From contig CAWBWU010000011.1 in assembly GCA_963792655.1 (NCBI GenBank), forward strand, positions 1-64,000: a stretch of 64,000 bases of DNA, in the 5' to 3' direction. Numbering within the stretch: position 1 is the first letter of the stretch; every line of letters starts with the position of its first letter. This DNA comes from DOZZ01 sp963792655 (GTDB taxonomy: Bacteria > Acidobacteriota > Terriglobia > Bryobacterales > Bryobacteraceae). Both the position numbers and the translations under genes were made by a program. The notes under the pieces were generated by a model, which saw nothing but the letters and a program-made list of their open reading frames with translations, had not been told where the DNA came from and did not search any database. Of the stretch, positions 50,400-58,883 are shown one piece after another.

Positions 50400-52214
50400 A
50401 TGCAAACTCTGCTTGTACCGATTCCCGCTTCTGCGCCCGGAGCCGCAACGGCGCCTCCGGTCAACGTCGCTAGCCTCCCTCTCGGGTTTGATATCAGCAG
50501 GGACAATGGCCCGATCCCCGCGCTGGTATCCCATTTCGAAGCGCTCAAAGCAGCCGGAAAGATCTTCGGCATCATTAAAGTCGCGCAGCGTGGGCTCGAC
50601 GATCAGTTCGACGCTCGTTACCGCGCGGTGATCGATGCCGGCCTGATTCGAGGCTCTTATGATTTCCTCGCGCCGACCGACGTGAACGACCAGATCCAAC
50701 TGGTGGTCGACCATGTAGCCAGACTCACGCCGGGCGACCTGGCGCCGGCCGTCGATTTGGAAGATGGCGCCGGAAGCCTTGACGCAAAGTATCAATACAG
50801 CGCCGGACAGGCGGGACGGCAAGCGCTCCTGGACGACATCACCACCTGGTTGAACGAAGTCGAAAAGCAACTGGGCCGCACGCCCATCATCTACACCGGC
50901 GTGTTGTGGCGCGAGCAGTTCAGTGCGGCGCGCTTCCCCAACCTGCCGGATGTGAGCGGTTATCCACTGTGGACCGCGCATCCCATTCTGAACGTTCCGA
51001 ATGCCACGGCGGTCGGCGAAGTCTTCCAAGGCTTTTCTGACTATGCGATCTGGCAGTATGCCGAAGACAAACGGGGAGACAAGAAGAAAGGTCACCCGGC
51101 TAAGTTATGGGGTGTCGACCCCTACGTGGAAGCCGGTACCGAAACCTTCGACGGCATCGACTACGACGCTTTCAATGGATCGATCTATTCTCTTCGCGGG
51201 TTGGCCGACATGGGCCGTCCGGGCGTTGCGTGGGACGGAACGGATCCCTACATTGCACACTCTGAAATCGATGGTCATGTGCACCTTCTCGCGCGGCCCA
51301 GCCAATGGAGTGATAGCGATTTGTCGGCGGGCAACTTCCCTTCTGGGGGAGAAGACCCGGTGTTGTTGTGCGTCGCCGGGACCCTCTACCTATACTTCCG
51401 CACCGAGGGTCACTTGATCGAAGTAACTCTGGGCAGCGGCAATGCCTGGAAGTGGACCGCGAATCAAATCGAAGACGCGAAACCGGTTCACGATCCTCGC
51501 GCCGCCGTGTCGGGCGACAAACGCTTTGTCGTCTACTGGGCGGAGGACGACGACTGGTATCTGATGACCTTTGATGCGGGAGCGTGGACCAGTTCCGGAG
51601 GGCTGCTGCGTGCATCCGGCTCCGGCAAGTCGACCGGGCAACCGGTGGTGTACGTCTCTCAAGGCGCAGTGCATGTCGTGGGGCGGGTCGATACGGACGG
51701 CGACCTGGTCGAAGTCTCCCAAGACGCGTCGGGCAAATGGAACCAGGAAAACATCACGGCGCTGGCAAGAGATCGCGCGCCCGCCATTCCCGCAGCCACT
51801 TATTCGCCAAGCGCGTTTGAAACTTCAGGGGGCATCGGGATTGTGTTCCGCGCGGTGGGCGGCCACCTGTGGCTCATCTCGCGCAGTGATAACTCAGCGA
51901 CCGACCTCACGGCAGCGGCACAGGCGCCGTCAGCGTCCGGTCACCCCGCTTGCTTTGTACTGCAGGATCAAGCGCACATCGTGTATCGCGGAACTGATGG
52001 CCTGGTGCACGAAATCTCGCAATCGGGAGCGAACTGGCAGACGCAACAAATTTGCGATACGCCAGCCGCATCGGACCCGACAGCAACAACGAACGAAACC
52101 ACGGCGCTGGTAGCCGTGCGCGGTGCGGACGGCGCCATTTACGCCGCGATCTTCGACGGATCGAACTGGAGCTGCGGGGCGACCGCGACGGTCACCCTCG
52201 CTCCGGCGGGTTAA
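50400..52214 (+). CDS. GH25-type muramidase domain with C-terminal lectin-like propeller
   Basis: A 604-residue protein. Residues about 25-230 are a GH25 lysozyme-like barrel: PLGFDISRDNGPIPALVSHF, FGIIKVAQRGLDDQFDARYR, the acidic PAVDLEDGAGSLDAKYQYSA and IIYTGVLWREQF. The second half (about 260-600) is a repeated-blade domain with VHLLARPSQWSDSDLSAG, GHLIEVTLGSGNAWKWTANQ, GDLVEVSQDASGKWNQENIT and GLVHEISQSGANWQTQQICD, like PLL/fucose-binding propellers. No classical signal peptide is seen, so export is uncertain. CAGGAG precedes the ATG. A cell-wall-binding or lytic role is plausible. Confidence 0.75.
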   Translation: MQTLLVPIPASAPGAATAPPVNVASLPLGFDISRDNGPIPALVSHFEALKAAGKIFGIIKVAQRGLDDQFDARYRAVIDAGLIRGSYDFLAPTDVNDQIQLVVDHVARLTPGDLAPAVDLEDGAGSLDAKYQYSAGQAGRQALLDDITTWLNEVEKQLGRTPIIYTGVLWREQFSAARFPNLPDVSGYPLWTAHPILNVPNATAVGEVFQGFSDYAIWQYAEDKRGDKKKGHPAKLWGVDPYVEAGTETFDGIDYDAFNGSIYSLRGLADMGRPGVAWDGTDPYIAHSEIDGHVHLLARPSQWSDSDLSAGNFPSGGEDPVLLCVAGTLYLYFRTEGHLIEVTLGSGNAWKWTANQIEDAKPVHDPRAAVSGDKRFVVYWAEDDDWYLMTFDAGAWTSSGGLLRASGSGKSTGQPVVYVSQGAVHVVGRVDTDGDLVEVSQDASGKWNQENITALARDRAPAIPAATYSPSAFETSGGIGIVFRAVGGHLWLISRSDNSATDLTAAAQAPSASGHPACFVLQDQAHIVYRGTDGLVHEISQSGANWQTQQICDTPAASDPTATTNETTALVAVRGADGAIYAAIFDGSNWSCGATATVTLAPAG

Positions 52215-53225
52215 CTACTTCACGCTGGGACTATCGTCAGCTTTCAGATCGCCTATCGCGTACTGAATACCGGCGAGCATGTGCAGGATAAACGGCCGTT
52301 GGTAGTAGACCTTTTCGTCGTGGCCGTGTGATTCATAGAAGACACGACCCTGGCCCACGCGCTGGATGTAGCTCAACGCGTAGTCGCCGTCCGTCCGCTT
52401 GTTTGCGGCGGGCTCTTTGGCTTTGTCTTCGGCACTCATTCGCGCATAGTTGATGCTGGTCAGCACGTGCACGCGCTTGCGGCTGAACGAGTCTTGCGCA
52501 AAGGTGTAGGTCTCATCGACGATCTCGTACCCGCGCTTCGGAAACATCGCCGTGAGAGGGCTGTCAGGATCATCAATTTTTACGGGGATCAGCGTGGGAT
52601 AGATCCAGTGAAATTTGAAGAAGCCGCCGATCAGTTCGTTGAACTCGGGCCACGTGCCGGTCAATTCCGCCGGCGCATCGGGCGTGGCTCCGCGCTTCGT
52701 GTTGTGGTACGAGTCGGTGGCCGCGTGCACCGCTGCGATGCCCTTGCCACCTTTGACGAAATCCATCAACGCGCGGCGGCGTGACTCGGTGGCCTGTTTG
52801 TCTTGCGGATCGTCGAGAAATTCACCGGTGGTGCTGTCGAGGAAGATGGCGTCGTATTGCTTCAAATTCTCGGTGTTGATTGCCGCCGGGTCGTAACTGA
52901 TGGTGGTCATCCAGGCGCCAGTCTTATCACCCAGGTACTCGACCATCTTGGCCGCAAGGGGAATCGATGTATGCACCCAGCCCGTAGCTTTGGCGAGTAC
53001 CAGTACATGACGCAGAGCGAGCGGCGTGGCGATCGGCTTTTCAGGGATCGCGGCCATCAGCCCCGCGATGTCGGCTGGGTTGGCGTACTGGCGCTGCGGA
53101 CAGCCTTTGCTGAAGCCGCCCTGGAATCCGCCAGCGGGACAAGGGGCCTGTTGCTGCGCGTACGCCGGGCACCCAATTGCGATTAGAAGTCCGGCCACGG
53201 GCAGCGCGCCGATCAATTTGTTCAT
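52215..53225 (-). CDS. Secreted ThuA-like protein, second copy
   Basis: About 336 residues, starting at ATG 53225 with a signal peptide (KLIGALPVAGLLIAIGCPAY). A short Cys-containing linker (CPAGGFQGGFSKGC) is followed by the ThuA domain: RHVLVLAKATGWVHTSIPLA, AIFLDSTTGEFLDDP, KGGKGIAAVHAATDSYHNTK and the late VFYESHGHDEKVYY. Tandem ATGs at 53228 and 53225 follow AAGGAG; the second has better spacing. Unlike the thuA gene at 30878 it stands alone. Its 5' end is duplicated at 58710. Confidence 0.85.
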   Translation of the reverse strand: MNKLIGALPVAGLLIAIGCPAYAQQQAPCPAGGFQGGFSKGCPQRQYANPADIAGLMAAIPEKPIATPLALRHVLVLAKATGWVHTSIPLAAKMVEYLGDKTGAWMTTISYDPAAINTENLKQYDAIFLDSTTGEFLDDPQDKQATESRRRALMDFVKGGKGIAAVHAATDSYHNTKRGATPDAPAELTGTWPEFNELIGGFFKFHWIYPTLIPVKIDDPDSPLTAMFPKRGYEIVDETYTFAQDSFSRKRVHVLTSINYARMSAEDKAKEPAANKRTDGDYALSYIQRVGQGRVFYESHGHDEKVYYQRPFILHMLAGIQYAIGDLKADDSPSVK

Positions 53226-53236
53226 CATTGCTCCTT
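53193..53236 (-). repeat. 44-bp direct repeat, copy in the ThuA gene 5' end
   Basis: These 44 bp contain the ribosome site and first 11 codons of the ThuA-like gene and recur exactly at 58710-58753, same orientation. Confidence 0.85.
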
Positions 53237-53310
53237 CGACAGAGAGCTTATCAAACGGCTCCGGGAGAGGAACTCCGCGACAATGGGTGTGTTCACAGAG
53301 GCGGTTCCTG

Positions 53311-53589
53311 ATGGTCTTCGCCAAGCACCTTCGAGAGGGAGTCCGTCGAGGACACATCACCAGCAGCATCCGGATCTGGACACGGCCACACGTAAAAGTG
53401 CACGGACGCTACCGAATGGACGACGGCGAGATCGTGATCGACTCCATCGAGCCGATCAGACTCCGCGACGTTACCGACGATTTGGCGATGGAATCCGGTT
53501 TCCAAGGGCGGGCGGATCTACTGAAGACAGCGAAGCACGGCTCTGGCGAGAACGTTTACCTGGTGCGCTTCCACTACATTCCCTTCTAA
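53311..53589 (+). CDS. Small ASCH-like domain protein
   Basis: 92 residues from ATG 53311 (MVFAKHLREGVRRGHITSSI). The order of strands and the motifs RIWTRPHVKVHGRYRMDDGE, IVIDSIEPIRLRDVTDDLA and ESGFQGRADLLKTAKHGSG are like ASCH/PUA-type domains, which usually bind RNA or nucleotides. No signal peptide. The assignment is by pattern, not by a search. It starts 86 bp upstream of the divergent ThuA-like gene. Confidence 0.65.
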   Translation: MVFAKHLREGVRRGHITSSIRIWTRPHVKVHGRYRMDDGEIVIDSIEPIRLRDVTDDLAMESGFQGRADLLKTAKHGSGENVYLVRFHYIPF

Positions 53590-53824
53590 CGCTATCTTGA
53601 ACGCCAGTCTCCAGATTGGCCCGCTGCATCAATCCTTACCAGAAAGGAGCAATCGTAAACCTCCTCGCGCTCGATAAGTACGCGTCAGGAGAGACGAGTT
53701 ATCCAGCACCCCGGACATACCTCGACGGTGTTTACAGCATTTTTACAACACCGCTGCAAGCCGCCGCAGCCACGACGATAGCCTCAGCCATGACGATTTA
53801 TTTGTCGTCTGGCAATAAGAGGAG

Positions 53825-55615
53825 ATGAACGTGACCGCAATCATACATACCAAAACAGTTTGGGCCATTTTCGCCATCGGAGTCATGCAAGCCGCCGTGC
53901 TGCACGCTCAGAATGTGCCACCCGTTCAGCAATGCACCGTAACCAATATCCGCGGGGGGCCAGTAGCCGGGACCTTCTGCGGTGGCACTAGTCTTGGCGG
54001 CAACTGTACAGCCGGCGCACTTTACTCATGTAGTAACGGCACCTCGACCAATAACTGCAAGTTAGTGCAGGCCTGTACGGGAGGCTGCTTACAGACAGAT
54101 TCTCCTCAAGGTCAGTTAAGCGAAACTTGCTACACCGGTCCGAAGCCACTTACCGTCACTCCGCAGATTACTCCCGGTGGCAGTCAGATCACTGTAACCG
54201 CGACCCTCCCGGCCCCGCACCCTACGGGCGTCATCTTGAACCTGCGTACGCTGCGTTCCGACCTGTTGAATGGGATCACCTGCAACGCACCGAACTTGCC
54301 CGCCGGTCAGACCTCCGAGAGTTTCGGGCTTGCCACCGCGGTCGTTGGCGCGCCTATCTCAGTGCTTCTGTCATCTGACTTCAACTGGGTCGATGCAGCG
54401 GGGGCTGGTTACGAACTCTCTTCCCTGCCCCAGACCATCACACTGAATCCGGGCGGCACGGAATTCCCAGCGCCACCGGTCACGGCTCTCACGATGGTCC
54501 CCTCCACGCTCGATGCGGCCGGCATCGGGTTCGTTTATGCCACGCTCGGGAGCATCGCGCCCGCAAGCGGTGTGCTGGTTCACCTGACCAGCAGCGATCC
54601 GGCAATTGCGTCCATCATCGGTCCTGGCCAACCATTCATTCCTGGCGGCTGCACAGCCAGCACCGGTACCGAGAGTATTCAAATCGCAAGCTCAGTCCCG
54701 AAACCAGAGACGATTACGATCACCGGTACCACCGGTGTGGCAGGCCAGGCGCCTTTGACCACTCAGCTCAACGTCAACGCCGGATGTGTGAAGAACGGTT
54801 GCACCGGTGGTCCTTCGTGCGGTCCGCAATCTGACGGCTGCGGCGGGATCATTCCGAATTGCGGTTGTTTCGCTCCCGGCCTCGAAGGCCAGGTCTGCGG
54901 ACCCAACAACGTTTGCGTGGCTTCAGCGGCGTTCGCGGTCAACGGGCTAACTCTGAATCCGAGTACGGTTCTTGGCGGGAGAACGTCTACCGCAACCGTC
55001 ACGGCCAACCAGCCTGCACCTGCGGGCGGCGGCATTGTTGCGCTCAATAGCAGCAACGCGCTCGTCTCAGTTCCGTCGACGGTCACGATTCCGTCAGGCG
55101 GCACGTTTGCGACCTTCCCGGTCACCGCCGGCAACCTGCAGTCTGGCACCGCGACGAGCACGATCACCGCGACTGACGCCGGCTTTGCATCGGCCGTCCT
55201 GACCGTCACGCCCACCGCGGTCTGCACGCCGCAGAGTTGCGCTTCGCAAGGCAAGAATTGCGGCAGCATTTCCGACGGATGCGGCGGAACGTTGACCTGC
55301 GGCGTTTGCTCCGGTACGCAATCGTGCGGAGGCGGCGGGCTCGCGAATGTTTGTGGCGGAAGCACAAGCACTGCCAGGCTGACAGCGAACGCCATCAACA
55401 GTGGCGACATCACCACCACGCCGACATCGCCGATCAAAGCTACACCGGGCCGCCCCTCATCCGCGGTGTTCAACACCGGCACAGTGATCACGATGCATAC
55501 ATCGGATGGACACGGCGCGATCTGGTCTGGCGACTGTAGTTCAAACGGCGCGGTCGCACCATCGTGCACGTTCACGATCACCGCCGCAGCTTCAGTAACA
55601 GCGAACAACCAGTAA
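53825..55615 (+). CDS. Secreted Cys-rich surface protein
   Basis: About 596 residues with a signal peptide (WAIFAIGVMQAAVLHAQ). The N-terminal part has regularly spaced cysteines (CTVTNIRGGPVAGTFCGG ... CNLV-type repeats). Beta-sandwich units follow, and two copies of a Cys-rich module: CTGGPSCGPQSDGCGGIIPN near residue 330 and CASQGKNCGSISDGCGGTLT near 480. That module is familiar from myxobacterial and acidobacterial surface proteins. There are more than 30 cysteines, so disulfide formation must matter. AGAGGAG ends at the ATG (53825); GTG 53831 has better spacing and may be the real start. The DsbA-like gene follows after 19 bp. Confidence 0.7.
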   Translation: MNVTAIIHTKTVWAIFAIGVMQAAVLHAQNVPPVQQCTVTNIRGGPVAGTFCGGTSLGGNCTAGALYSCSNGTSTNNCKLVQACTGGCLQTDSPQGQLSETCYTGPKPLTVTPQITPGGSQITVTATLPAPHPTGVILNLRTLRSDLLNGITCNAPNLPAGQTSESFGLATAVVGAPISVLLSSDFNWVDAAGAGYELSSLPQTITLNPGGTEFPAPPVTALTMVPSTLDAAGIGFVYATLGSIAPASGVLVHLTSSDPAIASIIGPGQPFIPGGCTASTGTESIQIASSVPKPETITITGTTGVAGQAPLTTQLNVNAGCVKNGCTGGPSCGPQSDGCGGIIPNCGCFAPGLEGQVCGPNNVCVASAAFAVNGLTLNPSTVLGGRTSTATVTANQPAPAGGGIVALNSSNALVSVPSTVTIPSGGTFATFPVTAGNLQSGTATSTITATDAGFASAVLTVTPTAVCTPQSCASQGKNCGSISDGCGGTLTCGVCSGTQSCGGGGLANVCGGSTSTARLTANAINSGDITTTPTSPIKATPGRPSSAVFNTGTVITMHTSDGHGAIWSGDCSSNGAVAPSCTFTITAAASVTANNQ

Positions 55616-55634
55616 CGGAAACCGGGACACGCAA

Positions 55635-56393
55635 ATGACGATAAAGACAAAGCTCACACGAATGGTTTGGATCCCGGTCGGCCTGCTCGCGGCTCTTGCC
55701 GCGAGCGGGCAAGCTGCCCAGCCCGAGAACGCGAAAGCAGACCCGCACGCCGTGGTTGAAAAAGAGATACTGAACGAGCTTCGCCAGATTCGCGCGCTAC
55801 TCGAGAAGCAACAGCAGCCGCAGCCACAGGTTGCCGCGCCTGCGCCGGAAAAGGCGAAGGTATCGACGGTAGGTTTTGAGATGGGCCGTAAGGATGCGCC
55901 GATCACGATCGTCGAGTTTGCGGATTACCAATGCCCGTATTGCAGGCAATTCCAAACGACCGTGTTCACTCGCCTCAAAAAGGACTACATCGACACCGGC
56001 AAAGTGCGCTTTGTGAGCCGCGATCTGCCGCTGGATTTTCATCCGAATGCACTCGGAGCGGCGCAGGCGGCGCGCTGTGCAGGTGATCAGGACAAGTACT
56101 GGCAGATGCGTGATCTGTTGATCGACCACGCGGACAAATTAACGGCCGACGCTCTCAACGCGTATGCCGGTGAACTTGCTCTCGATATGTCGCGCTTCAG
56201 CACCTGCGTGGGCAACCACACGCACGCGTCGAAGATCAGTCAAGACCTCGCCGAAGCGACCGCTGCTGGAATCGCAGGCACACCCTCGTTTGTGATTGGC
56301 AAGTCGGACGGCGCAACAGTGAATGGCGAGAAGCTGATCGGAGCTCAGCCGTTCGAGACATTTGAGAAGATCCTCGCGGAATTGTCCAAGTAA
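55635..56393 (+). CDS. DsbA/DsbG-family thiol oxidoreductase, exported
   Basis: 252 residues with a signal peptide (MVWIPVGLLAALAASGQA). A short coiled coil (VVEKEILNELRQIRALLEKQ) precedes the thioredoxin-like domain. The active site is Cys100-Pro-Tyr-Cys103 in IVEFADYQCPYCRQFQT, with the cis-Pro loop GIAGTPSFVIG. This is the BdbD/DsbA-like group that oxidises periplasmic thiols. It lies 19 bp after the Cys-rich surface protein gene, so the two are almost certainly co-transcribed and the latter is a likely substrate. Confidence 0.88.
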   Translation: MTIKTKLTRMVWIPVGLLAALAASGQAAQPENAKADPHAVVEKEILNELRQIRALLEKQQQPQPQVAAPAPEKAKVSTVGFEMGRKDAPITIVEFADYQCPYCRQFQTTVFTRLKKDYIDTGKVRFVSRDLPLDFHPNALGAAQAARCAGDQDKYWQMRDLLIDHADKLTADALNAYAGELALDMSRFSTCVGNHTHASKISQDLAEATAAGIAGTPSFVIGKSDGATVNGEKLIGAQPFETFEKILAELSK

Positions 56394-56437
56394 ATATGCG
56401 GTGTGAGGGCGGCGAGATGACCGCCCTCACGCCGCGT

Positions 56438-57965
56438 TTACACCGTTACAAGTCTCCTCTTCCAACCCCGAAACAGCAGCAGCCCCAACCCAAAGACGCA
56501 AAGCGCGGGAAACCAGTCGCCACAAACCGAGTAGAGGGTGCGGCTGCCTTCGATCGGGACTTCGGAGACAAGCGCAAGATCGGGCGAGTGATAGGCATCC
56601 ATCATGGAAACGCGCCGGCCTTGGCGATCGAATGCAGCGGAAAGCCCGTTGCTGCCTTGCCGCACAAGGTTGAAGCCTTGTTCGATCGGGCGGAAGCTGG
56701 CGATGTTCGTGTGGATCGGGTCGATCGCACGCCAGTCGTTCGCAGCGACGAGCACGATGTCCGAGTGGAGCGCGCCCGCCTGCGCCATGACACGCGGGAA
56801 GTCCGCGTCGAAACAGATCGCGACGGCGACTCTGCCATAGGGAGTGTCGATCGTGCGGAGTTTGCCATCGGACACCTCAGCCACTGCCGCTTCGGGCCCT
56901 GGCGTGAGCCGCGCTTTGCGGTACTGCCAGGCGACCGCGCCCGATGGAGTGATCATGACGATTTTATTTTGCAGCGGCTTCACGTTCCCGGGCGTCCAAG
57001 TCGCGACTGCCGCGCCAATGTAAGCACCGTATTGCCTGCGCGATGTTCGCGGCGCGTTCGAGAAATTGCGGCTCGTTCGTATTCAGCAGCAAGGCATTCT
57101 CTTCAGCCCAGAAAATGATCTTGGCGCCCGCGCGGGCCTCCTGTTCTGTCCGGTCAAGAAGGTTCGCGTTGCTTGCCTCGGATGCGAGGTTGAACTGTTG
57201 CACCTCAGCAGTGCTGGCCTTCTGGTGAATGACTTTGTCGAGCAACACATCGCTAACCGGAACATTCGTCATTCGTGAAAGAGAAGCGATGCGTACGGTG
57301 CGAGCGGTAACAGGCGCAAAGCTAAGGCGGGCTTGACCAAACACGATGACCGCGAGGAACACGCTGACGAACATCGCGATAGGCGCGAGCTTTCGTTCGC
57401 GCCAGGCGAGGTTCGTCGAGCTTGCAAACCAGCCGATTAGAAACGTGACGCCCCACAAACCTGTGATCGAAAGAATCTGGAGGAGCGGCAGATCGCCGCT
57501 TTGCGTGTAAGCAACTGAGCCCCAACTGCCCATCGGTCCGAACGACGAAACGAAGTTGCAGCAGACCAATGCACACGGGAAAACCAGCGTGGACCACACA
57601 CCCGGCAGCTTTCGTGCGAACACACGATCCAGGACATAGGGCACGACGCCCATGAGCCCGCTGATCAACAGAAAGAAGACATAGAAGACGCCGGGGATGG
57701 GGATGATGTCGCGGAACACAAGCCCGCGCAGGACCACAAGGACGGTGAAGACGATCGCTGTGCCGCGGGCCACCGGTTGCAATCGCAGGAAGCGGAGCAG
57801 CAACGCGGGAACCACCCACGACGCGAGAGGCATATTGTATTTGCCGTCCGCGACGAGCAGAAAGACGGCGGCGATTGCGAGCACGATCCACGCTTCGCGA
57901 TTCATTTGCGGTGCGCGTTGGTTGGTGCCGGGGTACGGAAGCTGTTCGATCAGAGTGTTCGTCAT
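56438..57965 (-). CDS. lnt: Apolipoprotein N-acyltransferase-like (Lnt) membrane enzyme, split by a +1 frameshift
   Basis: ATG 57965 follows GAGGACA. The first 190 residues are membrane helices (WIVLAIAAVFLLVADGKYNM; VFYVFFLLISGLMGVVPYVL). A nitrilase-type domain follows with the catalytic Glu in IIFWAEENALLLN. Near 57029 an extra base (A in ATACGG) breaks the frame at AQAIRCLH; the next frame gives GAYIGAAVATWTPGNVKPLQ, the Lys in YRKARLTPG, the Cys in VAICFDADFP, and a final helix (FPALCVFGLGLLLFRGW), ending at 56438. Lnt adds the third acyl chain to lipoproteins. The gene lies 12 bp after tetR in the same direction. Lnt is normally unregulated, so a paralog with a special role is possible. 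Confidence 0.82.
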
Positions 57966-57977
57966 GTTGTCCTCAAA

Positions 57978-58571
57978 TCAGCGTTTCAGCAGGCCATCTA
58001 CGGCGCTGTCGATTACTTGTTGAATCAACTTGCGCCTGGTTACCCAGGGGAACTGCGGCTTCATGATCAATAGCGACGTGATGCCGTGCGCCGCCGCCCA
58101 GAGTGCTTGAGCCGCGAGGTCGATATCGATCGGCTGGAAGCTGCCTGCCTCAATGCACGCGGCAACTCTTTGCTTGAGCGACTCGAACGCCCCGCTTGGC
58201 TTGTACATTCGGACCGTGGCCGACTGCATGAGGAATGCAAAGCGATAATCGCCTGGGTTTTGCAATCCGAAGTCGATGTACCGCAAGAGCCCTTTCTTCA
58301 GCGCTGTGACTGGATCCGGCTGCTGGCCACGGCGGGCGCGCTCATGAGTGAGGTCCAGCCGCGCGAAGCTTTCGCGGACGATCTCTTCGAACAACTCGTC
58401 TTTACTGGTGAAGTGCTTGTAGATACTGGCTGGCGAGTACTCGATTGCGCCGGCGAGTTTGCGCATCGAGAAGCTTTCATAGCCATCTCTGACGAACAAT
58501 TCACGAGCGGCGGTAATGATGTCCTGCTTCAACTGATCCCGGCGTATTGCGCGTCTCGCTTCAGCACTCAT
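57978..58571 (-). CDS. TetR-family transcriptional regulator
   Basis: About 197 residues. The N-terminal DNA-binding domain is clear: KQDIITAARELFVRDGYESF, SMRKLAGAIEYSPASIYKHF, SKDELFEEIVRESF. The C-terminal ligand domain resembles the TetR_C_33 style (MQSATVRMYKPSGAF, DIDLAAQALWAAAHGITSLL). I use ATG 58571; an alternative GTG at 58586 lies inside the palindrome that is the likely operator. It is followed by the Lnt-like gene after 12 bp, so both are probably regulated by this protein. Confidence 0.87.
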   Translation of the reverse strand: MSAEARRAIRRDQLKQDIITAARELFVRDGYESFSMRKLAGAIEYSPASIYKHFTSKDELFEEIVRESFARLDLTHERARRGQQPDPVTALKKGLLRYIDFGLQNPGDYRFAFLMQSATVRMYKPSGAFESLKQRVAACIEAGSFQPIDIDLAAQALWAAAHGITSLLIMKPQFPWVTRRKLIQQVIDSAVDGLLKR

Positions 58572-58579
58572 GTAAACAG

Positions 58580-58597
58580 TGTTCACCTTTGTGAACA
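58580..58597 (-). promoter_or_regulatory. Palindromic operator candidate of the TetR-family gene
   Basis: TGTTCAC-CTTT-GTGAACA is a perfect 7-bp inverted repeat, 9 bp upstream of the tetR ATG. AACAGTGT also occurs twice in direct orientation (58575-58582; 58594-58601), widening the symmetric site. Position next to the start fits autorepression. Confidence 0.6.
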
Positions 58598-58709
58598 GTG
58601 TACACCTTTTGAGTCAGTGTCCCAAAAATGATCGTCAGAAGGCAAACCTGCGCGGAGGGATGGGCTCGTGCCGTACGGAAGAGGATTCTTATGATGCTCA
58701 GCGCGCAGT

Positions 58710-58753
58710 GGCCACGGGCAGCGCGCCGATCAATTTGTTCATCATTGCTCCTT
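58710..58753 (-). pseudogene. Remnant of a ThuA-like gene 5' end (44-bp repeat copy)
   Basis: Identical over 44 bp to the ribosome site and first 11 codons of the ThuA-like gene at 53193-53236; weaker similarity goes on to about 58768. Here the frame reads MNKLIGALPVATAR and stops, so no gene follows. It lies in the 58572-58883 stretch, which otherwise shows only the tetR operator and no gene. Confidence 0.8.
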
Positions 58754-58883
58754 TGCGATAGAGCTTATGCGAAGGTGCCGCCGTGCAAAACTGCTCGCGG
58801 ACAATTTAAGAGTTGTGTGCCATTTGGCATAACCCGGTTTTTGGCAGCCGAGTATCCGTCAAACGGGGGCGGGGCTGGACCGT

